DNA from: Rubripirellula obstinata
GTDB lineage: Bacteria; Planctomycetota; Planctomycetia; Pirellulales; Pirellulaceae
Reading direction: 5' to 3'
DNA: 39,028 nt
Assembly (NCBI RefSeq): GCF_001642955.1
Contig: NZ_LWSK01000056.1
Span: forward strand, 1 to 39,028
The notes under the pieces were generated by a model that was given only the letters and a program-made list of their open reading frames with translations, had not been told where the DNA came from and did not search any database. Positions 9,257 through 17,413 of this stretch are shown here, one piece after another. Position 1 is the first letter of the stretch, and every line of letters starts with the position of its first letter. The translations under genes and the position numbers were made by a program.

Positions 9257-9685
9257 TCACTGCCCTTCTTCGGTCAGGTCATCATCCGTGTTCATTTGAC
9301 CGTCGATTCCGCCGCTGCGAATCGTGTAGGTGTTGCCATTGACGCTGTAATCGAGTTGGTTTTCCCAGGCGTCGGTGGGGATTTCGGTGATGATCGGTGC
9401 GACCCATTTGGCCTGTTTCGCAGCATCGCTGGGGCCGTCTTTCAATTCTTCCAACGTTTCAGGCAGGCTATTCATGCGGATTTGGTACATCGAAATGTGG
9501 CTTTTCAGCCCGCTCAATTGAGCTTTGGTGGCATCGACTTTCGCCTGAGTGCTGGCACCGGAGATGTTGGTGGTCACGATTCCGGCGATCACGACCAAAA
9601 TAGCCAGAACGAGCAGCAGTTCCAGCAAAGTGAAGCCACGTCGGCGGGAGGTGGCACGAGATCGGTTGGAAACAGATAGAGTCAT
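9257..9685 (-). CDS. gspG: GspG major pseudopilin
   Basis: This is a 142-residue protein, the normal GspG length. A basic leader ending RRRG is followed by FTLLELLLVLAILVVIAGIV with Glu at +5. The helix AKVDATKAQLSGLKSHISMYQIRMNSLPETLEEL and the C-terminal acidic motif IDGQMNTDDD (the calcium-site region of GspG) are characteristic. It is the first gene of the minus-strand cluster, as expected for the most highly expressed pseudopilin. After leader cleavage it would polymerise into the periplasmic pseudopilus. The secretin (GspD), ATPase (GspE) and GspF are not in this window. Confidence 0.9.
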   Translation of the reverse strand: MTLSVSNRSRATSRRRGFTLLELLLVLAILVVIAGIVTTNISGASTQAKVDATKAQLSGLKSHISMYQIRMNSLPETLEELKDGPSDAAKQAKWVAPIITEIPTDAWENQLDYSVNGNTYTIRSGGIDGQMNTDDDLTEEGQ

Positions 9686-9979
9686 GGTGCTGGGAAGGAG
9701 TTTTGTAGGTGGGGGGACTGAAGAATCGGAGAGTAAATCCGGGACCTAATTCTAAACAACAGGTTCTAACCGCCAATCCGCTGGAAAGTTTCGCACCGTG
9801 GATTCGGATTGATTTTCCAGCCTGAATACCCGGTTGACGCTGATAACCGCTAAATGCCGTCAAATCCGGCGTTGCAGACGCGGTTTTTCTTTGCGTCCGA
9901 GGTAGAATCAACCTACACAGTAAATAGGCTATGTCCTTCTCCCTTCCAACTTTTCTTCTTTAACGCAGAAAAAACGACC
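9686..9979. promoter_or_regulatory. Divergent intergenic region, gspG / coiled-coil gene
   Basis: This 294-bp stretch separates the minus-strand pseudopilin cluster from a plus-strand gene and must contain promoters for both. I do not see convincing -35/-10 pairs. A plus-strand reading through 9854-9979 is open but is not expected to be translated, since the membrane-protein start fits at 9980. Confidence 0.4.
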
Positions 9980-11479
9980 ATGGTGGCTCGCGACGATTCC
10001 GTCATCCGCGGCAGCTTGATTGCCTGCATGATTTTTCTGGTGCTCTCCCTTGCGCTGAATTTCTTCCTTTGGCGGAATGGTGATTTCCTTTCGACCGAAG
10101 CCGAATCAGCGAAGGACCGACTGCAAACCGTCAGTTCCCAGGTTCGCACGATGGAGAACCAACTGACCCGAATGAAAGCGATGCTAGGTGTCGGGGGGTT
10201 CACGCAAGCTCAGATCGATGAGATGAAGAGCAACGCGTCCGACGATCCCGAGATGACTGATATCGAGCAACGGTTCGCTCGTGACATGACCGTCTTTGGT
10301 CCCGAAGTTCCCCCGGAAAAACGAAACTACCCAGGGTTACCCGAATACTTGCTCAATGCGTTGCGAGATCGAAACACACAATACGCGACATCGCAAGAAC
10401 AGAAGACCAAGATTCGCATCGACGCCGAAGCTGAAATCGCGAACGCTAAAAAGGCGAAAGCCATGGCGGAAGAAAAAGCTTCTGATGCCAACAAGAAACT
10501 TGCGGAACAAAGCAACGCGTTCGCCGAAGACCGCGATCGCATGAACTTGGAAAAGGAACAGACAAAAGATCAACTCAATAAGATCGTTCAGGATTACAAC
10601 AGTTTTCGTTCCAAGGCTGCTAACGAAACCAAGAAACTTGCACAGGACAACACGCAACTTCTTGGCACCATCGACACGCAAAAGAAAAAGATCAACAAGT
10701 TCTTGAACGACCAGTTTGAAACCACCCAAGGTTTGATTCGGTTCGTTGTTTCCGGCGGCAAGGTCGTGATGATCAATCTTGGATCCGCGGATGCACTGCG
10801 ACCAGGCGTGACATTCGGTGTCATCGATGGTGAAGAAACTCGATTGCAAGATGCATCGGTGAAAGCCAGTATCCAAGTGATCAAAGTGGATGGTCCTCAC
10901 TTGGCGACCGCTCGAGTCGTCGCGATTCCAGAGATCGAGAATCCGATCATTCCTGGCGACAAAGTTTACTCGCCGTTCTGGGCACCCGGTCGTCGAGTCA
11001 AGATCGCGCTCGCTGGTGACATCGACATTGATGGCGATGGAAGGCCTGACAACGATGCGATCAAAGGCCAGATCAAGGCAGCAGGTGCTGAAGTGGTCGC
11101 CGAGGTCTCTGCATCAGGGACAATGACAGGCAAATTAGACGCAGGCGTTCGCTTCTTGGTGATCGGTGAATCACCCGAGGTTTCGGTCACTGCAAGTGCA
11201 GAAGAAGCCGAGCAGCAGAAAGAAGAACTGCGTAAACGTGGCGAGATGCAAGAACTAGCGAGTCAGTACGGAATCACGATCATCCCAGCGTGGAAGCTGG
11301 AAAGCTATCTGAGAACGATCGATGACACGCTGACGACGCCACTGGGTTCCGCAACGCGCGGCGAAGACTTTGAAAAGGAGTCAGCGGTCAACCGTCGTCG
11401 GCTTCCCGTTGACATCGCCGATATCTACAAGACTCAAAAAGAAAACTACCAGCGAGGCAACACGGTGGTATCGCCGTAA
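9980..11479 (+). CDS. Membrane-anchored coiled-coil protein, function unknown
   Basis: This is a 499-residue protein that I do not recognise. A transmembrane helix lies near residues 11-30 (LIACMIFLVLSLALNFFLW) after a short basic start. A coiled coil at about 35-70 and a longer Lys/Glu/Ala-rich one at about 145-240 follow. Then come a beta-rich segment (FVVSGGKVVMINLG...GVTFGVIDG) and a segment at about 335-400 containing DIDIDGDGRPD, an EF-hand-like DxDxDG loop. The spacing around it (GQIKAAGAEVVAEVSASGTMTGKLDAGVRFLVIGE) resembles a BRCT-like fold, which is inference. The ATG at 9980 is chosen over an upstream start at 9854 because it gives a proper N-terminal anchor. The gene diverges from the pseudopilin cluster. 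Confidence 0.75.
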   Translation: MVARDDSVIRGSLIACMIFLVLSLALNFFLWRNGDFLSTEAESAKDRLQTVSSQVRTMENQLTRMKAMLGVGGFTQAQIDEMKSNASDDPEMTDIEQRFARDMTVFGPEVPPEKRNYPGLPEYLLNALRDRNTQYATSQEQKTKIRIDAEAEIANAKKAKAMAEEKASDANKKLAEQSNAFAEDRDRMNLEKEQTKDQLNKIVQDYNSFRSKAANETKKLAQDNTQLLGTIDTQKKKINKFLNDQFETTQGLIRFVVSGGKVVMINLGSADALRPGVTFGVIDGEETRLQDASVKASIQVIKVDGPHLATARVVAIPEIENPIIPGDKVYSPFWAPGRRVKIALAGDIDIDGDGRPDNDAIKGQIKAAGAEVVAEVSASGTMTGKLDAGVRFLVIGESPEVSVTASAEEAEQQKEELRKRGEMQELASQYGITIIPAWKLESYLRTIDDTLTTPLGSATRGEDFEKESAVNRRRLPVDIADIYKTQKENYQRGNTVVSP

Positions 11480-11530
11480 TTGCGATTCGCAGTGATCTTG
11501 AGTCACCTCGTCACATGGACGTGGAATGAC

Positions 11531-11631
11531 GATTGCAAATTGCAAGATGAACATTGCAAGTCGCAAGTTTTCCATCGTGGGCTGTGTGAATCAATTCTCA
11601 ACTTGCAATGTTCATGTTGCAATTTGCAATC
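11531..11631. repeat. Long inverted repeat after the coiled-coil gene
   Basis: The arms at 11531-11561 and 11601-11631 are near-perfect inverted copies (about 30 of 31 positions), built of the internally repetitive gattgcaaattgcaa / acattgcaag. They would form a strong stem with a 39-nt loop. The pair sits 50 bp after the plus-strand stop and 45 bp before the end of the minus-strand kinase gene, so it may terminate both transcripts, although it has no T-run. The rest of 11480-11676 holds a direct repeat of ctacaaaacgc (around 11650-11670) and nothing else recognisable. Confidence 0.7.
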
Positions 11632-11676
11632 TTCCCAGCTTGTTCCGGCCTACAAAACGCTACAAAACGCGTGGTC

Positions 11677-13209
11677 TCAGCCACGTGGGCGAAGGTTTTG
11701 TGATTGCTGCTTCAAACGCAGCGTCTGTGCTTTCATCTGTTGACTCAAACGTCGTAGCTCTTGATCGAGTCGTTGGTTTGCGGTGTCAGATTCGCTGATC
11801 GGTGACGTTCCCAAGCGAACTTCGTCATGGCCCAGTCCGTGATCGATCGTTGATGCCGACAACGCCTGTCGCACCATCAGGTCACTTAGTCGCGGCATCG
11901 AACTCTTAGAATCGACGGAAATGATTTGCGGTTCGCTCCACGTTGATCGTACGCCCTCCAACCGCGAATGAGTTGCCTGTTCAATGGAATCGATGCGACT
12001 GTTGATGTTATTCTGGTCGGCATCAAGAACCCAAACCCAGCGTCGAGCGTCAACGCGGTAGTTCATGTCGAACATTTGAAGCTCGCGATTGAGAACATCG
12101 CCAAACTCATCAGCCATTTGCTTGGAAACCGCCGCCCCAAGAGTCACAATACCTGCCGCAAAGCAATCTGCGACTCTTGGTTTTGTGTCACGGTGATGAA
12201 GTGCAACGCTGCAAGATCGAACGCTTTCCGCGGGCGAGTCCAACCGAATGGCTTGAACTGAACCTTGTTGGTTTATCTCAGCTTGATGAGGGCTGGCGAT
12301 TGATCGGGTTTCATCTCGACGTCTGGGACGAACAAGCGGACGTGCGTTGGACTCATTTGAAATCTTCTTCATCGCGTCTCGCCAGCGAGCCCAAGCGATC
12401 GCGACGGACCGAGGACCGGCAGCGGGTAGCTCGAAACTGACTTCGGTTCCCTGCCCGAGTTTTGATCTCAGGTGCAGGCTCGAAAAATGAACTGCGGCCA
12501 ATTGGCGACAGATTGTCATTCCCAGTCCTTCGCCGCCTGAAAACGAAACATGATGATCGGCGATTCGCTTTAGGTCATCAGCTTGAATTCCACGGCCTCG
12601 ATCAATCACGCTGCAGCGAACAAAGTCACCGTTGTCCGCCGTTGCAAAACGAATCAAAACTTCTTGGCCTTGGTCGCTGGCCCGGATCGCGTTGACGACC
12701 AAGTTGACAATCAAGCGACGAATCATCGATGGATCGGCGTAAACATTCGGCATGCTTGAACTGCCATGGCGAAGATCCGCGTCCCACAACACATCGATCT
12801 GATGGGGCGTCGACCATGGGCTAAGCGTCTGGTCAACCGTCGCACGAATTTGGTCGATCGAAACCCATTTGCGATCTGCTCGCGGTGCGCCCACGCGAAG
12901 CCGTTCCATTTGCATCATTTCGCCGACCATTTGGTCGATGCAATCGCATTGGTCGATCGCGGTCTTCAGCAAATCGGTTTGTTCGGCAGTCACTTCGCCG
13001 AGGTCGCCGTCATGCACCAGCCGAATCGCTTCGCGGACGGTGGTTAGCGGCGATCGCAAATCATGAGCGGTTTCGCTCATCAGACGGACTACGCTGCTGA
13101 TTTGGTTGTCACCAGATGCGGAGCTGCCGGTCGATTGACTCCGATTCGACCGACTTGCACGAATGGATTTTGATTCATCAAAGGTTTTCATCAGCGGTTT
13201 TCCATCCAT
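11677..13209 (-). CDS. Sensor histidine kinase, soluble
   Basis: This is a protein of about 510 residues. The dimerisation/phosphoacceptor helix has SETAHDLRSPLTTVREAIRL with the phosphorylated His near residue 49. The HATPase domain follows with N-box NLVVNAIRASDQG, G1 DRGRGIQADDL and G2 GGEGLGMTICRQLA. There is no transmembrane helix or PAS domain, so it is cytosolic and may act with an unlinked sensor. About 220 residues lie after the ATPase domain, ending in a coiled coil (LDQELRRLSQQMKAQTLRLKQQ). The part in between is not a receiver domain I can recognise. No response regulator gene is adjacent. I use ATG 13209; ATG 13191 is also possible, while the reading up to 13356 lacks family support. 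Confidence 0.82.
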   Translation of the reverse strand: MDGKPLMKTFDESKSIRASRSNRSQSTGSSASGDNQISSVVRLMSETAHDLRSPLTTVREAIRLVHDGDLGEVTAEQTDLLKTAIDQCDCIDQMVGEMMQMERLRVGAPRADRKWVSIDQIRATVDQTLSPWSTPHQIDVLWDADLRHGSSSMPNVYADPSMIRRLIVNLVVNAIRASDQGQEVLIRFATADNGDFVRCSVIDRGRGIQADDLKRIADHHVSFSGGEGLGMTICRQLAAVHFSSLHLRSKLGQGTEVSFELPAAGPRSVAIAWARWRDAMKKISNESNARPLVRPRRRDETRSIASPHQAEINQQGSVQAIRLDSPAESVRSCSVALHHRDTKPRVADCFAAGIVTLGAAVSKQMADEFGDVLNRELQMFDMNYRVDARRWVWVLDADQNNINSRIDSIEQATHSRLEGVRSTWSEPQIISVDSKSSMPRLSDLMVRQALSASTIDHGLGHDEVRLGTSPISESDTANQRLDQELRRLSQQMKAQTLRLKQQSQNLRPRG

Positions 13210-13415
13210 ATTTTTCACGACCAATTGCTTACAGTCGTTCGGTGTGTTGCCAAAGCGACCGCGCCTCAAACTGGTCATCGTCCGCCGGTGCATCAAAACG
13301 ACAACATTTGGTGCCCCAGCTACCGCATGTCTTTCCAAACGTGCCCGCCCGTGCATGTGATAACGATTATCAGGTCGAGCTTACCCCCAAGGCTCGATCA
13401 GGGTAGACTTTGCGA

Positions 13416-14678
13416 ATGAACACACAAGAAACTACTGAAATAGATACAGAAGCCGGACCAGAAGCTTCGTTTGACGACCTGGATTTGTCGCCCGTGATGC
13501 GGCGAGCACTCGCAAAGGCTGGATTTACCAAGCCTTCGCCGATTCAGCATGCCCTGATCCCGCTCGCGCTCGATGGAGCCGACGTCATCGGTCAAGCTCG
13601 CACAGGAACCGGAAAAACCGCCGCTTTCTCGATCCCGATCCTGGAACAACTGGATTCTCTGGACGATTGTCGCGATCCGCAAGCGATCGTGGTCGTTCCA
13701 ACGCGTGAACTGGCTGATCAGGTCGGACGCGAAGCAGAGCGTTTGGCCGTTGGCGTCGAAACCGAGATCGCAGTGCTGGCGGGCGGTAAGAATATCACAC
13801 GCCAACTTCGCCAGCTCGAAAACGGCGTGCAGATTGTCGTCGGGACGCCTGGCCGTCTGCACGACCACCTGCAACGCGGTTCGCTGAGAACGGGCAAGGT
13901 CTGGTGCGTCGTTTTGGACGAAGCCGACCGAATGCTCGACATTGGTTTCCGCCCTCAAATCGAACGAATTCTGCGCAAGTGTCCGCGAGATCGGCAAACC
14001 TTGCTTTTGTCCGCAACGCTTCCGCCGACCGTTCGACGGTTGGCCGAATCTTACATGCATCATCCCGAGGTCATCGATTGCAGCAAGGATGAGATGGCGG
14101 TCGAGACGATCGAACAACGATACTTTACGGTCGCACAAAACCGAAAATCAGACCTGCTGGATTTGTTACTAAAACGCGAACAACCTGAACAGGCTATCGT
14201 GTTCTGCCGAACCAAGCGTGGTGTTGATCGATTGCACCGACAACTAAGCCATCAGTTTGAAGGCTGCGGTTGCATGCACGGCGACATGCAACAACGCGAA
14301 CGTGATCGTGTGCTGCAGGCTCTGCGTGATGGCAAGCTGAAGATTTTGGTTGCCACCGATGTGGTCGGCCGCGGAATCGATATCAGCACCATTTCGCACA
14401 TCGTCAACTACGACATCCCGCAAGATTGTGACGATTACGTTCACCGCGTCGGACGGACCGGCCGAATGGGACGCGACGGAATCGCGTTCACGTTCATCGT
14501 TCCCGGCGAAGGCGAATTTCTGACCAGCATCGAACGACGGATCAACAAGGAACTGGGACGCGACGAGTTCAAAGAATTTGAAGCGGTGCCGCGTAAGCTG
14601 GAAGTCGCCAAGGTCGAAGTCAAGCAAACCCCCACGGTCCTGAATCCCATGAACCGAAAAGTCAAACGCCGTCGATAG
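13416..14678 (+). CDS. DEAD-box ATP-dependent RNA helicase
   Basis: This is a 420-residue RhlE-like helicase. The motifs appear in order: Q-motif FTKPSPIQ, I ARTGTGKT, Ia PTRELADQ, Ib TPGRL, II DEAD, III SAT, IV AIVFCRTK, V ATDVVGRGID, VI HRVGRTGR. It would unwind short RNA duplexes in ribosome assembly or RNA decay. The C-terminus ends in a basic tail (NRKVKRRR) suited to RNA binding. The start is ATG 13416; an in-frame TTG lies two codons upstream. It diverges from the histidine kinase, with about 200 bp between them. It cannot be assigned to RhlE, CsdA or DbpA with certainty. Confidence 0.93.
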   Translation: MNTQETTEIDTEAGPEASFDDLDLSPVMRRALAKAGFTKPSPIQHALIPLALDGADVIGQARTGTGKTAAFSIPILEQLDSLDDCRDPQAIVVVPTRELADQVGREAERLAVGVETEIAVLAGGKNITRQLRQLENGVQIVVGTPGRLHDHLQRGSLRTGKVWCVVLDEADRMLDIGFRPQIERILRKCPRDRQTLLLSATLPPTVRRLAESYMHHPEVIDCSKDEMAVETIEQRYFTVAQNRKSDLLDLLLKREQPEQAIVFCRTKRGVDRLHRQLSHQFEGCGCMHGDMQQRERDRVLQALRDGKLKILVATDVVGRGIDISTISHIVNYDIPQDCDDYVHRVGRTGRMGRDGIAFTFIVPGEGEFLTSIERRINKELGRDEFKEFEAVPRKLEVAKVEVKQTPTVLNPMNRKVKRRR

Positions 14679-14744
14679 GCAATCGGCAGATTGTTTCGTC
14701 CACTACGGTAAGTTCTCACCTGCTGCTCGCCGTTAGGGCGTCTG

Positions 14745-15947
14745 CTACGCTTTCATCGCATGCATCACTGCGGTAAAGCCCAGGACATCGTTCTGTTTTT
14801 TGCAGTAGTCCGCGATCGGCTGGTAAGCATCTGTGTCTTGGCAATGCGAGGCGTAGTCCAGCAACAGTGGCACAATTTGTTGCGACGGCACGTCATCGGG
14901 AACCAGTCGTATGGCTTCGCTGATCGCGTCGCTATGCCGACCGATGCGGTGTAACAAGTCCACGTAGGTCTCAATCGCCGATGTGCCGTGTTGGTCCGAA
15001 TCGACCGTTTCCGCTTTCCGCTTAAACTGGTTCAATCCAGCGTCGACGTGGGTTCCAAGCAGCACGTCGTAGTAGGCAGCATAAGCCGGATAAAAATCGA
15101 CAAAGGGTTCGTCGCCCGGATACTGGAACTCGTGATGCAAGCGTCTGCCATACGCGACCAGTTCTCTCGCTTTCTGCCAAGCTTGTTCGTCATCCAAAAC
15201 GGCCGCATTGCGAACAACCGCTGACAAGTGAGTGGTGTCTAAATGGTAAACGCCGTCTTGCAACAACCACTTACGGGCGGCGACCAAGTCGCCCAGTGTC
15301 TGATCATCCAATTTTGGCCATGAACCATCCTGATTCTGCAATTCCGGATGATCTTTATCACGCTGCGACACATCATCGCGGACCATGGATGTCAGTTCGC
15401 TGTAGAAATGATCCAGCAGTTCACCGGCGGCAGCTTGGCGGTCTTGCTTGCTGCGTCCAACGATCGCCTGATCAAACAACGTGATGCTGTTGCACGTCCC
15501 TTGGTGGTCCAAAACAGCTCGGTATCCACGCCGCACATCGACACCTTCGTGCAACAAAATGTGAATCATTTCATCGTAGTTGTCGTCCGTGATTTCTACT
15601 TTGGACAAAAGCTGATTCGCCAATTCGTTGTCCGCAAGCGGGCGCAAGTACATCCAGCCTTCGCCGATTTTACCGTCCTGAATCAGCATGATGCCCGCTT
15701 CGCGGCATGCATCCAGTAAACCGGCCTCGAATTGTTGTTCAACATCGTTCGCAATGGGATCGTCGTCATCCCCGGCAACCAGCGGCAGCGACAATCCATG
15801 CCGAACTCGCATCTTCATCGCCTCGAACATCTCGGTGGCATTTCGTGATTGTCGAAAATGTCCAATCGATCGCTGCAGCATTTGATCGACGCTGGCAGTC
15901 GAATCGTCTTGAAGCTGCTGGAAAATGTCTGCGGGAATGGAGGTCAT
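14745..15947 (-). CDS. Unrecognised soluble protein, about 400 residues
   Basis: I do not recognise this family. From ATG 15947 (MTSIPADIF) it is 400 residues, helical and acidic, with no signal peptide or membrane segment. The C-terminal half shows helix pairs of TPR or ankyrin-like rhythm (SAIETYVDLLHRIGRHSDAISEAIRLVPDD, about residues 325-360). The upstream in-frame extension to 16016 reads into repeat DNA and is not used. It faces the DEAD-box gene tail-to-tail (67 bp apart) and is preceded by the tandem repeat array. Length and regular codon pattern support a real gene. Confidence 0.75.
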   Translation of the reverse strand: MTSIPADIFQQLQDDSTASVDQMLQRSIGHFRQSRNATEMFEAMKMRVRHGLSLPLVAGDDDDPIANDVEQQFEAGLLDACREAGIMLIQDGKIGEGWMYLRPLADNELANQLLSKVEITDDNYDEMIHILLHEGVDVRRGYRAVLDHQGTCNSITLFDQAIVGRSKQDRQAAAGELLDHFYSELTSMVRDDVSQRDKDHPELQNQDGSWPKLDDQTLGDLVAARKWLLQDGVYHLDTTHLSAVVRNAAVLDDEQAWQKARELVAYGRRLHHEFQYPGDEPFVDFYPAYAAYYDVLLGTHVDAGLNQFKRKAETVDSDQHGTSAIETYVDLLHRIGRHSDAISEAIRLVPDDVPSQQIVPLLLDYASHCQDTDAYQPIADYCKKQNDVLGFTAVMHAMKA

Positions 15948-16020
15948 TAGGTCTGAATTGGTGGATGCCAAAGGATTGGTCGTCGCAAAGCATCGTAAGG
16001 CATTTTCGCAATCCATACAG

Positions 16021-16626
16021 GTCCGGTCCCTGCCGAACGGCTTGCGGTTGCCCGATAGGAACCGGCCCTACGATTTCGGCTCTCTGAAAAATTGGGCAAA
16101 ACGATGTGGGGGCAAAACGATGGTGCGCTGCAGGCGAAGTAAAAGGCGGTATCAATACCGAGCACCATCGTTTTGCCCCTTCATCGTTTTGCCAAAAAAA
16201 ATCCGATACAGGTCCGGTCCCTGCCGAACGGTTTGCAGGCCGATGGGAATCGGTGCTACGGTTTCGGCTCTCTGAAAAATTGGGCAAAACGATGTGGGGG
16301 CAAAACGATGGTGCGCTGCATGCGAGGTAAAAGGCAGCATCAATACCGAGCACCATCGTTTTGCCCCTTCATCGTTTTGCCAAAAAAAATCCGATACAGG
16401 TCCGGTCCCTGCCGAACGGTTTGCGGTTGCCCGATGGGAACCGGTGCTACGGTTTCGGCTCTCTAAAAAAATGGGCAAAACGATGTGGGGGCAAAACGAT
16501 GGTGCGCTGCAGGCGAAGTAAAAGGCGGTATCAATACCGAGCACCATCGTTTTGCCAAAAAAAATCTGATACAGGTCCGGTTCCTGCCGAACAGTTTGCG
16601 GTTGCCCGATGGGAATCGGTGCTACG
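16021..16626. repeat. Tandem repeat array, about 190-bp units, hairpin-encoding
   Basis: The marker gtccggt begins at 16021, 16212, 16400 and 16575, giving units of 191, 188 and 175 bp plus a partial fourth. Each unit contains two inverted 32-nt arms: 16095-16126 with 16162-16193, 16283-16314 with 16350-16381, and 16474-16505 with 16541-16556. The third right arm is shortened by 16 nt, which explains most of the short unit. Each arm is itself a doublet of ggcaaaacgatg. In units 1 and 3 the loop contains a smaller palindrome cggtatcaataccg; in unit 2 this is altered. The array fills the space between two minus-strand genes and touches the end of the upstream one. Readings through it on both strands are artefacts of the repeat. 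Confidence 0.9.
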
Positions 16627-17110
16627 GCCTTTCGCCTTCTCCCGCGTATAGTTTTAGCTGCGTGATCAATCCGCGCAGTTCTTTTGCTGCGGTTGGCAGC
16701 AGGACGTCGCAGTGTTGGGCCAGGTCGGCTACCGGGCCGAGGAGGTTGTCGCATTGTCTGCTGATTTCGAGGGAGCATTTTTTGGCGTCGCGTTTCTTTT
16801 CTTCGCACAGTCGTTTTCTGGCTTCCGCCACGCGGACACGTTTGACTGCTTCGCTTGCCGCAGGCCGGTCCTGGGGGCGGACCGAAGATCTCTTTACCGA
16901 CAGATCATTCTTTGCCTCGGTAAGTTCTCGGTCCGCAATTCGTTCTTGCTGTCGCCAATAGGCCGGGCGGGCATGGGTGAAATGCTCTTCCGCTCGCTGC
17001 ACCAGCATCCGAATCTCGTCAACGGTCTTTTGCCATTCTGACGACAATCGAATCATCCCAGCGTGAAATGATTCAAGCGACTCGATATTCCGGACGTTAC
17101 TGGAAGGCAC
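16622..17110 (-). CDS. Coiled-coil protein downstream of WXG100-like gene
   Basis: This is a 162-residue, highly charged, helical protein with no signal peptide or membrane helix. Its central part (QERIADRELTEAKNDLSVKR and RVRVAEARKRLCEEKKRDAKK) predicts coiled coil, and it has three Cys residues in the C-terminal half. I do not recognise the family. It starts 2 bp after the WXG100-like stop, so the two are surely cotranscribed and probably act together, for example as partner or chaperone (inference). Its 3' end runs into the tandem repeat array. Confidence 0.68.
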   Translation of the reverse strand: MPSSNVRNIESLESFHAGMIRLSSEWQKTVDEIRMLVQRAEEHFTHARPAYWRQQERIADRELTEAKNDLSVKRSSVRPQDRPAASEAVKRVRVAEARKRLCEEKKRDAKKCSLEISRQCDNLLGPVADLAQHCDVLLPTAAKELRGLITQLKLYAGEGERP

Positions 17111-17112
17111 AA

Positions 17113-17382
17113 TTAGCGTCCCAGGTAAGCGTCGATTTGTTCTGCTTTTCGCAGCAAGTACGGCACATGCTGCTCGGTGCTTTGAATCAGCTTGGCCATC
17201 TGCCTCATCTGCTCGCTGAACTCTTGACCAAACTTTCGTTGTTGCTCGTCACGCCAAGTTTGTTCTAGCTGGTTCATTTGAGAAGCGAGGCCGGTCGATT
17301 GCTGCTTTAAGTCTTCTGAAAAGCGTTTTAGGTGAGCAGCAAACTGACGCAGGCTTTCGGGATCGACAACGGCCTGGCTCAT
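17113..17382 (-). CDS. WXG100-like (ESAT-6 type) small helical protein
   Basis: This is an 89-residue protein from ATG 17382, close to the family's 100 residues. Two amphipathic helices flank a turn with Trp43 (QLEQTWRDEQQRKFGQEF), matching the WXG100 hairpin with the hydrophobic position eight residues on (Phe51). The Gly of WXG is Asp here. The C-terminal helix (QMAKLIQSTEQHVPYLLRKAEQIDAYLG) fits the family, including a distal YxxxD/E-like YLLRKAE. A longer reading to 17478 is proline-rich overlap with the TPR gene and is rejected. Classical members are secreted as dimers by a type VII system. No EssC/EccC ATPase is in the window, so secretion is unproven. Confidence 0.75.
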   Translation of the reverse strand: MSQAVVDPESLRQFAAHLKRFSEDLKQQSTGLASQMNQLEQTWRDEQQRKFGQEFSEQMRQMAKLIQSTEQHVPYLLRKAEQIDAYLGR

Positions 17383-17413
17383 GGGTTTTCTTTCAAAGTC
17401 TCGTTCGGACGGT

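Noticed and set aside
16021-16626. CRISPR array
   Set aside because: Units are about 190 bp with no alternation of short repeats and unique spacers, and no cas genes are present.
16152-16808. Minus-strand 218-residue reading over the repeat array
   Set aside because: The translation simply repeats with the DNA units and runs into the antisense of a real gene boundary; both strands are open here because of the repeat.
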